Translations under genes and position numbers: made by a program | In this document: piece after piece, positions 37,071 through 48,792 of the stretch | How the letters are laid out: each line of letters begins with the position of its first letter | How positions within the stretch are numbered: position 1 is the first letter of the stretch | Notes under the pieces: generated by a model | Databases searched by the model: none | What the model was told of the DNA's origin: nothing | The model's input: only the letters and a program-made list of their open reading frames with translations | Assembly: GCA_004009845.1 (NCBI GenBank) | Contig: RMBW01000028.1 | Location: 186,001-250,000 of the forward strand | Direction: 5' to 3' | Length of the DNA stretch: 64,000 nt | Origin: Davidsoniella eucalypti | Taxonomy: Eukaryota; Ascomycota; Sordariomycetes; Microascales; Ceratocystidaceae

Positions 37071-40000
37071 GGTGAATATAAGACAGGAATACGGCTGGTT
37101 AAAGTGTGGAAGTAATGGCGAAGAGGAGCAAGTATAATGTTGCAAGAGAAGTGTTGTGATCAGAAGATGGAAGAAGAGTTATTGTGGTTGAGTGATGCAG
37201 AACAAGAGTTATTCTTTTCCTCCAAGATGTGGCCGCCAGTCCCCTTCTTATACTCGTGAGACAGGCTCCTCTTTCGTGCTGTGACATCACTAACCTGGAT
37301 CTTCCTCAGCTCGCCCCAAGATTTCATCGGTAGACCGTCCAACTCTGTTCACGAGTTAGTATTGGACTAAGCTCGTAGCCGAGCCATGATGCCTTCCGAG
37401 ATAAAATAAAAAAGGGAAATAAAATACATGTATAGCGATACACTGGTGCCAGCTGTCGTTGTGAGAATGAAACTAAATTTGCCAGCGTGCTAGTTTAGCA
37501 TCAAGTCGTGCTTAGTCTATGTCTGTCTTAAGCAGGTTCGGCGTGTAAGTGGCTTTACATCCTGGGCTATAGTCTCTATCGACGCACAACCTGATACGGC
37601 TCACAGCTCTATATGTTCTACTACACGAAAACGCTATGGGGACTAAACAGCCGACTGCACGTACTTTTCTCCCAGAAACAATAGTACATTCTCTACATCT
37701 TCAGCATATCTATCGTCTCTCATCAAACACCTCGTGTTTAAAGCAACGCCCTCTTTGCAATTCAAATATACGCCCATGTCTTACTGTATCTTTTTTATCG
37801 TCTCCAATCAATATGAGTAGCCGGCAAATGGACTGAACTTTATTCTTGGCCGGGAAAAGAAAGCAAAGAGAGTGGCTCCCCGTTCATCCCTTACTTTTAA
37901 CTTATAGACACTATTGCTAGCGTTCATGGCAATTTGGCAGCTTTAGCGAGGCAGGATACGAGGTTTAGCTACGGTTTTCATGAAATGGACTAGACTGTAT
38001 TTGGCACCCAACCACGGCTATGGGATTTAAGCCTAACTGCCCTTTTTTTCACCGCCGTAGGTGGCTAACTTCTTCTTTCGTACTACGCTACTAGGTCGGG
38101 GTTTTCTACTACCACAAGCATAGCCTATCCAACGTTAACTTTAGCCCCCCCCAAGAATCGTTTACTAGCAGTACTATATTTAGAATATCAGCAGCAAGAG
38201 TATGATATCATTTCCAAAATGGCGTCTGTTGACCAGGAGGCTCTGTTGCTACAAATCCCATATAGTCTCAAAGTTGTATTAGTATAGTTGAGAAAGTTGG
38301 GGAAGTTCAAGAACACGGTGTATCGGCATGTGAGCTTTGTTCACACAACGCCACTGTAAGCACAACTACAGCAGGGCGCTCGGGCTCTCTAGTTTGTAGT
38401 GGCCAAGACACATCACATGGCTTACATGCACGTATTAGCATCTGCTTTCTCCCGGCAGATCAAGTCAAGTGTCTCTAGCAGTGAGACTTTTGTTTCGGCC
38501 GTCTGCTTGCTCAAGTGTTTATTGCCGGCTTCTTGATTCCTCGCAGGGCTGTTCGTCATATAGAAACGGCCACATAGGACTAATGATATAACTACCACTG
38601 GCCGAGCAGATGGCTGTTTAAACTTGATCATCCTGTCTTGCTGCTTCCCTGTCCATCTTAACGTCACATCTACATAGATTGCTGTTCCACCGTCCCCCAC
38701 AAATTTATCTACTGCCATTCTGGACTAGCCGCTAGAGTCCTACCATCTGTGGATCTTGATGTTCCCTTCCTTATGCAACTACTATAGTAGCGGCACCATC
38801 GCACAATCAGCTATAGACTACGCTCCATGTACCACTACAATGGCGCATGTATCTTATAAGGTGGCACTTTGATCAAGGCCGATATATTATATTCCGCGCA
38901 TTGTATCCATTATCTATATCGTTAGTTTTAGTGGCTAGCCGAACAGTCAGATATCACATAACTTGGTGCTTGTGATGACAAATGCACCCGACATAACTAG
39001 AGCTATAGTACACGGCCTCGGTATCTTTGGTTCGCTCCATCTTCAATCTCGTTGGGCTGACACTGTGGCACATCGGGCTCATCCAATAGGCGGGCCAAGG
39101 GCTCACATATCTAGTATAAGAAGATCGCAAATGGAAGGACTCGAGCCATGAGACATGTGCAATGTTGACAACGCAGTGCTGTAACATCTATCCTTGGTGC
39201 ACGAAAGCAGAAGATAATATATCTGCTATAATCTATCACAGAATAACATCCCGACAGACATTAGTTCCTATACTTCGCTTGTGGTCGTACTCTCCTCTAG
39301 TCGCAATAGTTACCTTATTAGGCATGAGTCTTTAGCCTCGAATGCATCCTAACATCCCGTACTTGGGTGTGATGAACAATACGAGCTGACGATACCGAGC
39401 ATATGACTTCTATTTCCCACCAGCAATCTGAGTTTACGAGGGCTAGTCACTAGAAACGGCAGTATATCTTGGCATGGTACAGGAATCAACGAGTTACCCC
39501 GAGACAATATACGAGTTTGGTGATCATTTCTGTTTTCAGCTGCTTCACAGACTAGATCGTATCACAATCTCCAACCCGGCAGACTCTTCCTCGACGCCCG
39601 GAGCCTTTATTCTTTGCTCTTTCTTTCTCCAAGGTCAAAAATAAAATCACACTATACAAAACTAACCGCCCGAGGAACTGATGGTTTTAAGTTCCGTTTC
39701 TGTTTCTACAATTAGATGTTGCCATCCCAGGCTGAATAAGACAAGACAACAACAATTACTGTGAAAACACGTTTTTGCTTCTAGTTGGATAGTCTATCTT
39801 TTTTGTGCCCTAGAAAAGGGAGGAAACGGGAAAAACGAGACAAGAAAACTCTTCAAGTTGGCTTAGGAGGCAACTAAGCACTAGTCGAAGGGTCCATTAA
39901 TGTTCATATCTGCTCCGGAAGTTCGTGTTTTACTTGAAAAGGAAAATAACTGCTGTTTGTGCTTGGTAGGGTTATGCAATCATCAGGGTTTAGTATATGC

Positions 40001-40813
40001 TCCTTCGACACCATGATATCGTCTCCAATTTTGTACACTGAAATTCTAGACTGTTGATTAGCTGAATGTTTGAATAGAGTGCATTATACAGATACAATAG
40101 TGTTTGGAGCAAACCTAGCCTCTATCCGCGCTACTTAAATGTAACAATAGTCTCTTAAGGGAGAGATGTGCTAATACGCTTGTTTTGTTTCCTCTAGGGT
40201 GCTCAAGGCACTGTAGATCCCCGGAACGGGATCTTGCACCGGGAGTAACGTTAAACCTTTTTCTAGATCCTGATAAGGTGAAATTGCTGTAGTATATGCT
40301 ATAGAAGCTAAACAGTAATTGTGCCGGGAAGGCGTCCTATCAATTTCACGATACCGCTAGATCTGGTTTTAAGCTATTTACACTAATTTATGACATCACA
40401 ACTGTATTTAAAGACTAACAATATAAGTTACATTTTATCTCATCTGCTCTAGAAATCTTTACGCATTTGGAATCTTTGTGTCTAAACTAAGGCTTCATGT
40501 TCCACCAAGGTAAATTCATCCGAGGCTCTTTGTATTTCTTATTATTTTCAATTAATTTTTTGCCCAACAGCAAGAGTTCCAATAATACCAGTCTCGTATA
40601 TACAATACGGTTTGGACAAGTTCTGGTTATGCTCCTCAAAGTTGACCGGCCGGTGAAGTGAGGCAATATGCATGCATTATATCCAGAAAATAGAAGACCG
40701 GGTGGCGTCTATGACGTCGTTTTTTTTTGGGCCACATGGTAAGAAGGAATTGAACAAAAGGGTCAATACATATTGTCAGATTAAAGCCTCGACCAATTTC
40801 TTCGCTATAAATT
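37071..40813. other. Gene-free region upstream of the secreted-protein gene
   Basis: 3.7 kb with no supportable gene. The longest frame (98 codons, - strand, 38422-38718) has no family resemblance. The first 350 bp hold the promoter and leader of the secreted-protein gene. Confidence 0.55.
37247..37252 (-). promoter_or_regulatory. TATA-like box (TATAAG) of the secreted-protein gene
   Basis: TATAAG on the minus strand, 177 bp upstream of the ATG at 37070. Strong TATA boxes are common in fungal genes for abundant secreted proteins. The distance implies a 5' leader of roughly 140 nt. Confidence 0.4.
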
Positions 40814-40826
40814 AGCCCGAGACATC
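40814..40826 (+). repeat. Left 13 bp target-site duplication of the SINE
   Basis: AGCCCGAGACATC is repeated exactly at 41212-41224. The two copies flank the tRNA-headed element precisely. Confidence 0.75.
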
Positions 40827-41211
40827 GTCCCCATCGCGTAGTGGTTATACGCCTAGCCGACCTCGCATGAGGTAGTTGGTTCAAATCTAGCTGGCTACTG
40901 AAGTCCACCCTATGCGTATGGTGTTTGGGGGTTTGGGCAGCCTCTCGACTCACGAAGTTCCGCAGAGGGTAGATGCCAGATAGTAACCATACTGTTCTAA
41001 GACACAAGGAGGGAATAGCATATTAACGAAACCATAGCAAATGTTCTCTATCTCAGTGGCCTGTCACTGTTGAGAAGTAGGTTGTCCTTCACCTTACATT
41101 GTACATATATACTAGTGTCAGTTCAGGGCTGTGTATCTTAGGATACCGAGGTGCTACATAGCTATTAAAGCTCCATTTCTACCTTAATACAAATGATTTT
41201 TTTTTTTAAAA
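40827..41211 (+). mobile_element. Probable tRNA-derived SINE (non-autonomous retroposon), 385 bp
   Basis: The element lies between exact 13 bp direct repeats. Its 5' end looks like a degenerate tRNA (40827 to about 40898). The first seven bases GTCCCCA pair at five of seven positions with TGGCTAC after the T-arm. A D-arm with RNA polymerase III box A (TCGCGTAGTGG) follows. The anticodon arm is degraded. The T-arm has a five-pair stem (GTTGG/CTAGC, including G-U pairs) around TTCAAAT, giving box B GGTTCAAATCT. The remaining body of about 300 bp is unrelated to tRNA and contains no run of four T until the 3' end, where T11 followed by AAAA abuts the right repeat. T11 would terminate Pol III. 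Fungal SINEs such as Mg-SINE and Foxy share this plan. No second copy was seen in the window and no LINE partner is present, so the family is unnamed. Confidence 0.72.
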
Positions 41212-41224
41212 AGCCCGAGACATC
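41212..41224 (+). repeat. Right 13 bp target-site duplication of the SINE
   Basis: Second exact copy of AGCCCGAGACATC, starting directly after the element's T11-AAAA tail. It lies about 220 bp beyond the stop codon of the minus-strand gene at 41442, so the insertion is in that gene's 3' flank. Confidence 0.75.
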
Positions 41225-41441
41225 AATCCTATTTATGGATAGTATGAGAACTAGCGGGAATAGATGTTTCTTAGATAACTAATTTATTGTGATATATATT
41301 CAAAAGCAGAGCATAACTATCTAAGCAAAAACTTATACAAGTATCACATAACATATCATTATCATAAAACAAGAAAAGAAGAGAAAAAAAAGAAAGCGTA
41401 ATAAAGACAGGCTTAGGCTATTAGCGGCCTGTGCCGTCTAG

Positions 41442-42979
41442 TCAGGCCGCAATTCTGTGCCGACTTCCATCATTGTGATGCCTCCGATGCTTGTGCATAG
41501 AAAGCACACGCTCGCTCTCGATTCCGTCATGTTCGTGGCTCAACCGGATCTTCCGTCTACTGCTATGGCCCGAGGCCTCGCCCATCTTCCGCATGCGGCG
41601 CTTCTCGCGTCGAATACGCTTGGTCAGCGCGATCAGATCAGCAACCTGCTCCTTGACTAGGTAGTCCTCGACATAGAAGAAGTATTCGGTCTCGTCAAAC
41701 ACATATCCGCGAGCACGCAGAGCCGATCGGCTTACTAGGTCCTTTGTGATCTCTGTCCACTGGTCGCGCGGGGTGCCAGACTCGATGCGACGCTTGTTGA
41801 TCTCAACTGTCGTCACACTGTCGCGACTATCGCGTCCGGTGAAGATGGGTGGGGATCCACGACGCATAGTAGGCTCTTCTCCGTCGGGAAGGAAACGCGC
41901 ACGGCGTACTCCGTTGTACCGCTGCCAAGTAACTTCCGCACTGCCGCCACCTGCACCATTCATGTGAACCCGCTCGGTACCCGGCGGCACGTCGATGATG
42001 GTCCAGTCACGTGTAGCCCCATTATAAGCTTCGCCTATGCGACCGCGAGAATCGATACGTGAAGTGAGGCGACGGCCTTCCTCATCAACGGCATGGTCGT
42101 AGCCAAGTTCCACTGAGTGGCTGTGACGGTGGCCTTGATTGTGGCGATGCAGAGGCGAGGCCGAGGCAGCGCGCTGGCGGGAATGTGAGTGGGAGATACG
42201 CAAAAGAGTATCGTCTTCACCACTACCGTTACGATGACGGACGCGGTCGTCTTCCTCGATATCGATCTCTATAGCCTTGCGGTGGCGAGAACGGGAACGG
42301 GCTGGCGCGGGCGGAGGTGGGCGTGGACGAGCGTTAATCATACCTATTGAAGAGTTAGCAAGTATAATGAGAGATACTAGGGTAGATATCAAAACGTACC
42401 GTGGTCAACGCTAGTGTAGTGAGTGATCACATCTCTTTCCACGGTAGGCTCGTGGACCACAGGAGGCGGAACGGGCTCCGGAATGCGCGGGCGCGAGACT
42501 GACCGGCGACGCTGGATGTTGATCTCAGTCTCCTCATCAGTCTCATCGTAATAGTCACCATCGCTGTCAGTATAACTAAAATCCGACTCTTCCTCCTGCG
42601 TGCGGCGAGTTATACGGATATTCTCTGTTTCCATAGCACGGCGGTCTCGTTCCAACGGCGGTGGCGCACGGCGAGGAGCGATGCGGTTGTCATACTCGTT
42701 GTCTCGGGTCGAGATGCGGATTCTCTCGCGGCTGATATCACGGTCGTAATTGCTTCCCGGGTTCTGACTGATAGAGCGCACACGCGGGCGTGTTGTGTAC
42801 ACATCGTCTTCATCCCGAGAACGGATGACTAGCTGGCTGTTTTCTACTCGGCCGTGATCTGGGCGAAGAAAGGCCGGTGGCGCACGGGCTGCCGGCTGGT
42901 AGTTGTCCATGACGGCAACGCGGCGGCGGCGCTCCTCGTCAGAGTAATAGTAATCATCATCACGACGACGACCAACCAT
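41442..42979 (-). CDS. Arg/Asp-rich fungal protein, DUF8035-like C-terminal domain
   Basis: Minus-strand exons 42979-42400 and 42343-41442 give 493 aa. The N-terminal 330 residues are low complexity and highly charged: RRR/DDD/SDEE patches, an acidic Tyr-containing stretch (YTDSDGDYYDETDEETE), proline blocks, and a His/Ser/Arg-rich segment resembling an RS-like region. The folded part is near the C-terminus: DQWTEITKDLVSRSALRARG, then YVFDETEYFFYVEDYL followed by a basic helix with RIRREKRRMRKM. This matches a Pezizomycotina-specific family I know as DUF8035, whose function is not established. The tail is His/Arg-rich. No signal peptide or membrane segment is seen; a nuclear or nucleolar location is plausible from composition only. 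Both exons join in frame at GT-AG sites. Confidence 0.8.
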
Positions 42980-45301
42980 GATGGCAAACGTGAGAGGACT
43001 GTGTAAACTATTCGGATATGGGATATAGTAGGTAGAAGATATAGGCTATGGTGACCCAAGTCGGGCTATGGCTGGTATGTTGGCAGTGACTCCCTACTAT
43101 AATAGTATGATTATAGAAAGAAATAAGAAAGAAAGAGAATGGAACACAGCGTACACTATTGAAGGAGGGGAAGAACGATATATGTATGTAAGCACAACAA
43201 CAGCGGGGAATGAGAGTCAGATAACCATCTATATATTAACAAGCAATTACAATAACACTGTGATGTGATGAATAGGCAGTTAGGCTTCTATCCATAGATC
43301 CAGCGTCTGACATGCAGCAGGCGCTAGTCGCAAGCCAAGTAGTAAGAGGGGGGACATTGTAAGCGAGCATATCAGGATGGAGGCCGGCTTTACTGAAGGC
43401 TTGTTCTATGTTCTATAGTCTGGTTCCGGGATAGACTGGATGCACTAATACTACCATTGATAGAGACATGACTACATTGTACCGCAATGACGCATTCGCT
43501 TGCTGGGCCTTCTGGATATCGAAGCACTGCTAAAGACTCGGAGACAATATTTGTAGATGCCACTGACAGGGAAGCGCCCTGTGACCTTATTTCCTAACTG
43601 GCCGGCATATATGTCAGGAGACCAACACTCGAGATTCGAGCTGGAATTTACCTATTGTAGCATCACTTATTGACATACTGTGAATGGTAGGCTCAGTGTC
43701 AGCCCGAGTTTATTTCTAGACGTGTCAAATGCACTACATATGCACCTTATGCGCCGGTGTTGGTAACAGAGAGTCTCGGTTTCGGGTTCGTTGGTTGGTG
43801 ATGGTATGATGTGAGAGAATGGCTAGTTACACGTACAGCTTTGCAGCGCTAGTAGACGTAGACTAGTTGCATAGTGAAACAAGTGAACAAAGAAACGGCG
43901 GTTGACAACCAACAATAGACGGCTCTAGGCCGCTGACAGCGAGCACAACAAAAACATTCAATCGCCTACAGGGAAACAAAAGACTAGCCAGCCCATGCAT
44001 GACTTCATCGGATAAGCCTTGTCTGGTGATTCGCCCGCCCAGAGACATGTATTCCTTCCCAGAATCTTGTTATTTGCCGTTGGCCCATCAGCATGACGAA
44101 AAGGACAGTCATGGAACTGTATATCACCAGCCAGTAAACACTGCAGACAATGCGGTTTGTGTGGCAAGTTGGCCAGATCGCCGGTCGAATAATGAGCCAA
44201 AATGTCACAGGTGCGCAGAAATCAACAAGAACGACCCCTCGCATCAAAAAAAACAGTTGTGCAAACCAAAATACCAAAAAGATGCAAAGTTCGTGTGGCC
44301 AGATGACGTCTATGGGTGCAGCCATCTGGCGTCTAGGCTTCTGGATCCTTCTATGCAAAAGTGGCTGCAGATGCTAAAGGCTTGGGTAGTCTGTTGCCTG
44401 GATCAGGATAGGCTGTGCTGCAGGCCTGCAATTACAGGATCTGGAGGGCTGCTTGTTAGTATTTATAGGGCTATCTGGTAGGTGTTTTCACTCGTACTTT
44501 TTCTGACTGCTGCCGGGCGTTTAGTATAGTGGACACGATCCTGCTTTTGACAGAAAAAGATAGTTGCACATATGTGCCTATCGGTGGATGACGGAGGTTA
44601 GAGATCGTACTGCGGGCTACAATCTCTCGTGTAAGGTGTTCTTGCATAGTCGCATAATTGTCTTATTCTTGTATCGAAGCGGTTTAGTCAGCCGGAACAG
44701 CAGGCAAATAGCCGCACATTAAGAGACGCCCCGGAGCCATCTCCCCGACAGCCGTGTTAGGAGGCTCCGATGCCATCAACATCATGATTTCAACTTGGCT
44801 ATCTATACAACGGCCGTGGTGCCAAGATTGCATTTGTTATAATGGCAATTCTGAATATCATAAATGCGATCACGAGGCTCAACTTTGGTGTGTGTGAGTC
44901 AGACCGACGCGGGCCCAACTTCGTTGAGCCCGCAGAGTAAGGGAAGGTCCATGCCGTCTATATTAGCAAAGCAACATCCAAAGTCGCAAGCCCACGATGT
45001 TTGGTCTAATTTGCTACCACGGAAAGTATCTTAGTCTGGAAATTCCGTGGTTCAAGAGCAGATAGAACTACGGAGTCTCTTCCGCAGGAAGCTCCTCGTG
45101 TCTATATCCGGACTAGCCCACCAACTACTACTGAGCTACGGATAGCCTCCCAAAGTGTCCACCGCGACTCTAGTTTCTGTACGATGCTTTGCGACATTTG
45201 TTTAAATAGCGGCTATCCCCGCGATTCCCTCGAGATTCACTCTTGTCTCCATTGTCATCTCCATCTCCATCTCCAACTTCTGACATATCATCTCCATCAT
45301 A
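42980..45301. other. 2.3 kb divergent spacer between the DUF8035-like gene and the oxidoreductase
   Basis: No firm gene. Overlapping antisense frames of 160 (+) and 117 (-) codons occupy 43999-44481; neither has a recognisable domain. A strong hairpin is at 44909-44933. The last 150 bp upstream of the oxidoreductase are C/T-rich with repeated CATCTCCAT-type units, typical of a fungal leader. Confidence 0.55.
44909..44933 (+). repeat. Near-perfect GC-rich inverted repeat (hairpin)
   Basis: GCGGGC C CAAC pairs with GTTG A GCCCGC around a TTC loop: ten of eleven positions pair, with one internal C-A mismatch. It lies 369 bp upstream of the Gfo/Idh/MocA start codon. It could be a binding-site palindrome or an RNA hairpin. 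No T-run follows, so it is not a bacterial-type terminator. Confidence 0.6.
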
Positions 45302-46464
45302 ATGGCTCCCCTCAATGTTGGCATCATCGGCTACGGGTATGCCCCTCCCCCCACTTAACCAATTAACCCTAATGTCACATCGTATCATACGCTAACTCTT
45401 TGTCTATATGTAGTCTGTCGGCCAAAGTCTTCCACATCCCCTTTGTCAAGCTCACCGACGATCTCAATCTATACGCCATCGTCCAACGTACGCCGAGCGA
45501 GTCCAACTCCGCCCCGGCCGACCACCCGGACATCAAGCACTATACTTCAGCCGACGCCCTATTTGCCGACTCTACCGTCGACCTAGTCATCATCACCACA
45601 CCTCCCAGCCTGCACTTTACGCTAACCAAGGCCGCCATTGCTGCTAGCAAGCATGTCCTTTGTGAGAAGCCCTTTGTGCCCACCAGCGCAGAGGCTGCCG
45701 AGCTTGTGGCTGATGCTAAGGCCAAGGGCGTGCTGGTGTGTGTGTACCAGAACCGACGATGGGACGCCGACTTCCAGACGCTCAAGCAGCTTCTCGATGC
45801 CGATAAACTAGGTCGTGTGTTTGAGTTCCAGACACACTTTGACCGCTTCCGCGCCGACAAGGCAGAGTCATGGAAGACTAAGATGACACTAACGGAGGGT
45901 AACGGTCCTGTGTTTGATCTCGGCTCGCATCTGATCGATCAAGTGTACAGTCTGTACGGAAAGCCTGATCGTGTGTACGGTAACCACGTGAATCAACGCA
46001 CCGGCACGTTCACCGTAGACGATGCCGATTCGCTAAATGCTCAGTTGAGCTACGATAAGCTAGGTCTTAGCGTGTTTGTTCGTATCAGTGTTCTCAGTGC
46101 CGAGGTTCAACAGCCACGCTTCTGGGTGCGTGGCTCCAAGGGTAGTTTCTACAAGACTGGCCTGGACACCCAGGAGCCCCAGCTTCGTGCTGGCATGAAG
46201 TATGACGATCCTAACCTGGGCATCGAGGGATCCGAGTGGTACGGCCAGTTGACTACCCTCCAAGCAAACGGAGGTTTTGCCAAGGAGACGGTGCCTACTA
46301 TCAAGCCGACAACATACAAGCCGCTGTTTGAGAAGTTTGCCCAGGCTATTCGGTCAGGCAAATGGGAAGATGTTCCTGTCCCAGCTGACCAGGCTCACGA
46401 TGTCCTACAAATCATCGAGGCAGTGATCAAGAGTTCGCGCGAGGGTGTCCAGGTGACACTGTAA
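45302..46464 (+). CDS. Gfo/Idh/MocA-family NAD(P)-dependent oxidoreductase
   Basis: Exons 45302-45336 and 45414-46464 give 361 aa. The short first exon carries most of the nucleotide-binding loop (NVGIIGYG); the 77 bp intron splits a Gly codon and the frame resumes LSAKVFHIPF. The Rossmann domain includes DLVIITTPPSLHF and the catalytic-site CEKPF near residue 97, followed by NRRWDADF near 124. The C-terminal alpha/beta domain has DLGSHLIDQVYSLYGKPDRV near 180, with the His usually involved in catalysis. Members oxidise or reduce sugars, inositols or dihydrodiols, or act on biliverdin. The nearest relatives by pattern are fungal and bacterial cytosolic YdgJ/YvaA-like enzymes, but the substrate cannot be read from the sequence. 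No signal peptide. It is convergent with the acyltransferase gene, 293 bp apart. Confidence 0.93.
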
Positions 46465-46757
46465 TAATTTGCTAGTGTGGTGTGCACGTGGTGTAAGATA
46501 TGCAGTTGTAGACTATTATATGATAACCAAGATTGTAAATTCATGCTCAATATATATGAAAATGTTGTAAAATCAATTCAGCAAGGGTATACTATCTATC
46601 GTTCAATCTTCCTACTCTTCTGCCATCTCTCCTAGACGTATGGAGTTGGCGTACGTCGCACATTTGACGGAACATTCCACATGCACCATCATCGATATGA
46701 TAGCCGCTCATCATTTAGCCGCGTAGTCTAACCGCCATCAATAAACATATCAGCTCG

Positions 46758-48068
46758 TCACTTTTGCCGGACTAATGCTTGTCCCATCCGACGGGCAAAG
46801 TGAAACACGGCCAAGACACCTCCCAGGACATTGTATACTTCGATGAACTCGAATGGGTACTTAGTGCGGACTTCTGTTTCAATGTAGTCCTTCTTTGCCG
46901 AGACGCTAGTTGGGAAGCGACCTGTGGTGAGATACTCTTCCATAAGAGCGTCTTTTTCATACCAACGCTCACGCAACCATACTTCAAACTGTTCTGGAGA
47001 CTCCAATGGGATATCGGCAACGCGGAATCGGCGCCAGTGAAAGTTGACAGACTTGGGTGGCCGGCCTTGAAAGTAAGTGCTCTTGAGTGTAAAGTAGTCT
47101 TCGCCATATCCGCCGCGACTATTCATGATAAGATACGGTTAGACAACGAGCATATGTCGGATATTGACTGAAGATGTAGAAACTTACGGAATGCCCTCGT
47201 AGGCTACAGCGCAGTCATACAGATACTCAACTGAGTTGCCTAATTGTTTTAAGCAAAAGTAAGTGCCAGTACTGCGAGGCAAGATGAGGTGCTGTGGGTT
47301 CTCGATTCCAATCTTGTCAGCCCAGGCCTGTGATCTTGGCCGACTATTGGGTGAGATGTTGGTACCCTCGGGAAATAGGAGCAGCCACATGGGATCCATG
47401 TACTCGTCTCCGTTGGGTGCTACATGCTTTTGCTTTAGCTTGTCTAGTCGGTACGCCATACGTGGCTGATCAACTGCCATCTTGCGCGACATGAAGATGA
47501 AGCGGTACAGTTGCATTCCCAGGCCCAGGATCGGCACTTTCTTGAGTGATTCTTTAAGAATAATGTAGATATGACCGTGCATATGTGGCTGGTTGGCATA
47601 TCCAACCCACCACAGGTACAGCCAGTCAGTATAGATCTGGTGGTTTGCGATCATGACCAGGCGCTCTGGGAAGTCAAATTCGACACGGCCATCGGGTAGA
47701 CGCCGCATCTGGTCGGCAACAGAGTCATCACCGCTGATCCGGATCGTGGTTGGACCCCACCATTGCGTGATAGTGATAACCAACAGCGCAAACGACTGCT
47801 TCGTCAACGCTATGTATGAGTAGTATAGTGGACAGTTTATCCAATACAGTGGCGAGCCGATGATCTGCGTAAGGAAGATGCTATGACACGGAAAAATTAT
47901 TAGTATTTCAACCAGGGAAAGCAGATTGGTCATAGTGACTTACGCTATACAGCCTATGATAAAGTAGATGGCAAGTGCAACTCCGCGAATAGTCTGCATC
48001 GCCACACCATGCTTAATTTCGCCAGCGGGATGCATATCAACCACAGCGCCTTTCAATAAGGCGTCCAT
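46758..48068 (-). CDS. Membrane lysophospholipid acyltransferase (PlsC fold; LCLAT1/AGPAT5/Cst26-like)
   Basis: Minus-strand exons 48068-47944, 47880-47188 and 47118-46758 give 392 aa. The enzyme transfers an acyl chain from acyl-CoA to a lysophospholipid in ER or mitochondrial membranes. A hydrophobic anchor spans the exon 1/2 junction (GVALAIYFIIGCIAIF), with more membrane-like sequence to residue 80. Acyltransferase motif I is NHQIYTDW near 115 (NHxxxxD form), and LFPEGTNIS near 208 is motif III. After the catalytic domain comes the conserved segment FQGRPPKSVNFHWRRFRV, typical of lysocardiolipin/AGPAT5-like proteins and yeast Cst26. The C-terminus has a final hydrophobic helix (FIEVYNVLGGVLAVFHF). 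Substrate preference (lyso-PI, lyso-PA or lysocardiolipin) is not visible. Gene structure is well supported by frame and splice sites. Confidence 0.92.
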
Positions 48069-48768
48069 GGCGATTTCAATTTGTATCAAGAATATTGGTT
48101 GTTAGAAATAAATTTGGGTGGCAACATATGAAATGTTTTAAGTTCGATCTCTTAAACTTTGTTCTCAAGTTTTTCTCGACACAGGTTCGCCGGGTAAGTC
48201 ACGAGGCAGGAAGGCACGCCTCGCAGGGAAGTTTCTCTTATTCCTTATACTTGTAAGAATACCGAAAGTGCAATGTGGCAGTTAGTCAAGCAGCAGTTGC
48301 CGGATGGTGCTAACGATATCAGACGACAAACGATAATGATTGAAGAAAAAACAGGATGGCAATTCTTCTTTTTTGGAAAGCTACATCTTATGAGTAGCTT
48401 ATTTTGTTCAAAGAAAAATGACGTCGGAGACAGCGGGTCAAGCAAGAAAAAAAGACAGGAAATGGCTAGGTTAAGAGCAAAATTAACATATGCCAGTATC
48501 AAACCCAATCAAAACCAACAGTAGCGCTATGCCGAACAGGTCAGGCTCTTAGAGACAGGTATAAACAAATATATAAAGTAATCAGTAAGGTCTTGTAACA
48601 TATTGTGGCGTAATTGGGAAACAATATTCAAGCTGTTATCGAGGGATGAGGTAACCAACGGGAGAAGGAAATAAGATCTGAAAAGTGACAGTTTAAGCAG
48701 AACTTGACAGCTGCTTCTCCCATGAGGAATTTACTGGCTTTAAGCTTTGTGGGCTGGGCTTTGATTTT

Positions 48769-48792
48769 ATTTGATTTGATTATATTTAACGT
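48769..48792 (+). repeat. Dispersed 24-mer, copy 1 (ATTTGATTTGATT ... TTTAACGT)
   Basis: This stretch matches 58302-58325 at 23 of 24 positions; the single difference is A versus C at position 14. Flanks diverge on both sides. It may be a shared regulatory motif or a relic of a dispersed repeat. Confidence 0.5.

Noticed and set aside
38422..38718. 98-codon minus-strand frame in the gene-free region right of the secreted protein
   Set aside because: Single ATG-started frame without family resemblance or nearby splice signals. I could not separate it from chance.
40827..40898. Functional tRNA gene
   Set aside because: Box A, box B, T-arm and part of the acceptor stem are present, but two acceptor mismatches and a broken anticodon arm rule out a working tRNA. 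It is better explained as the head of the SINE.
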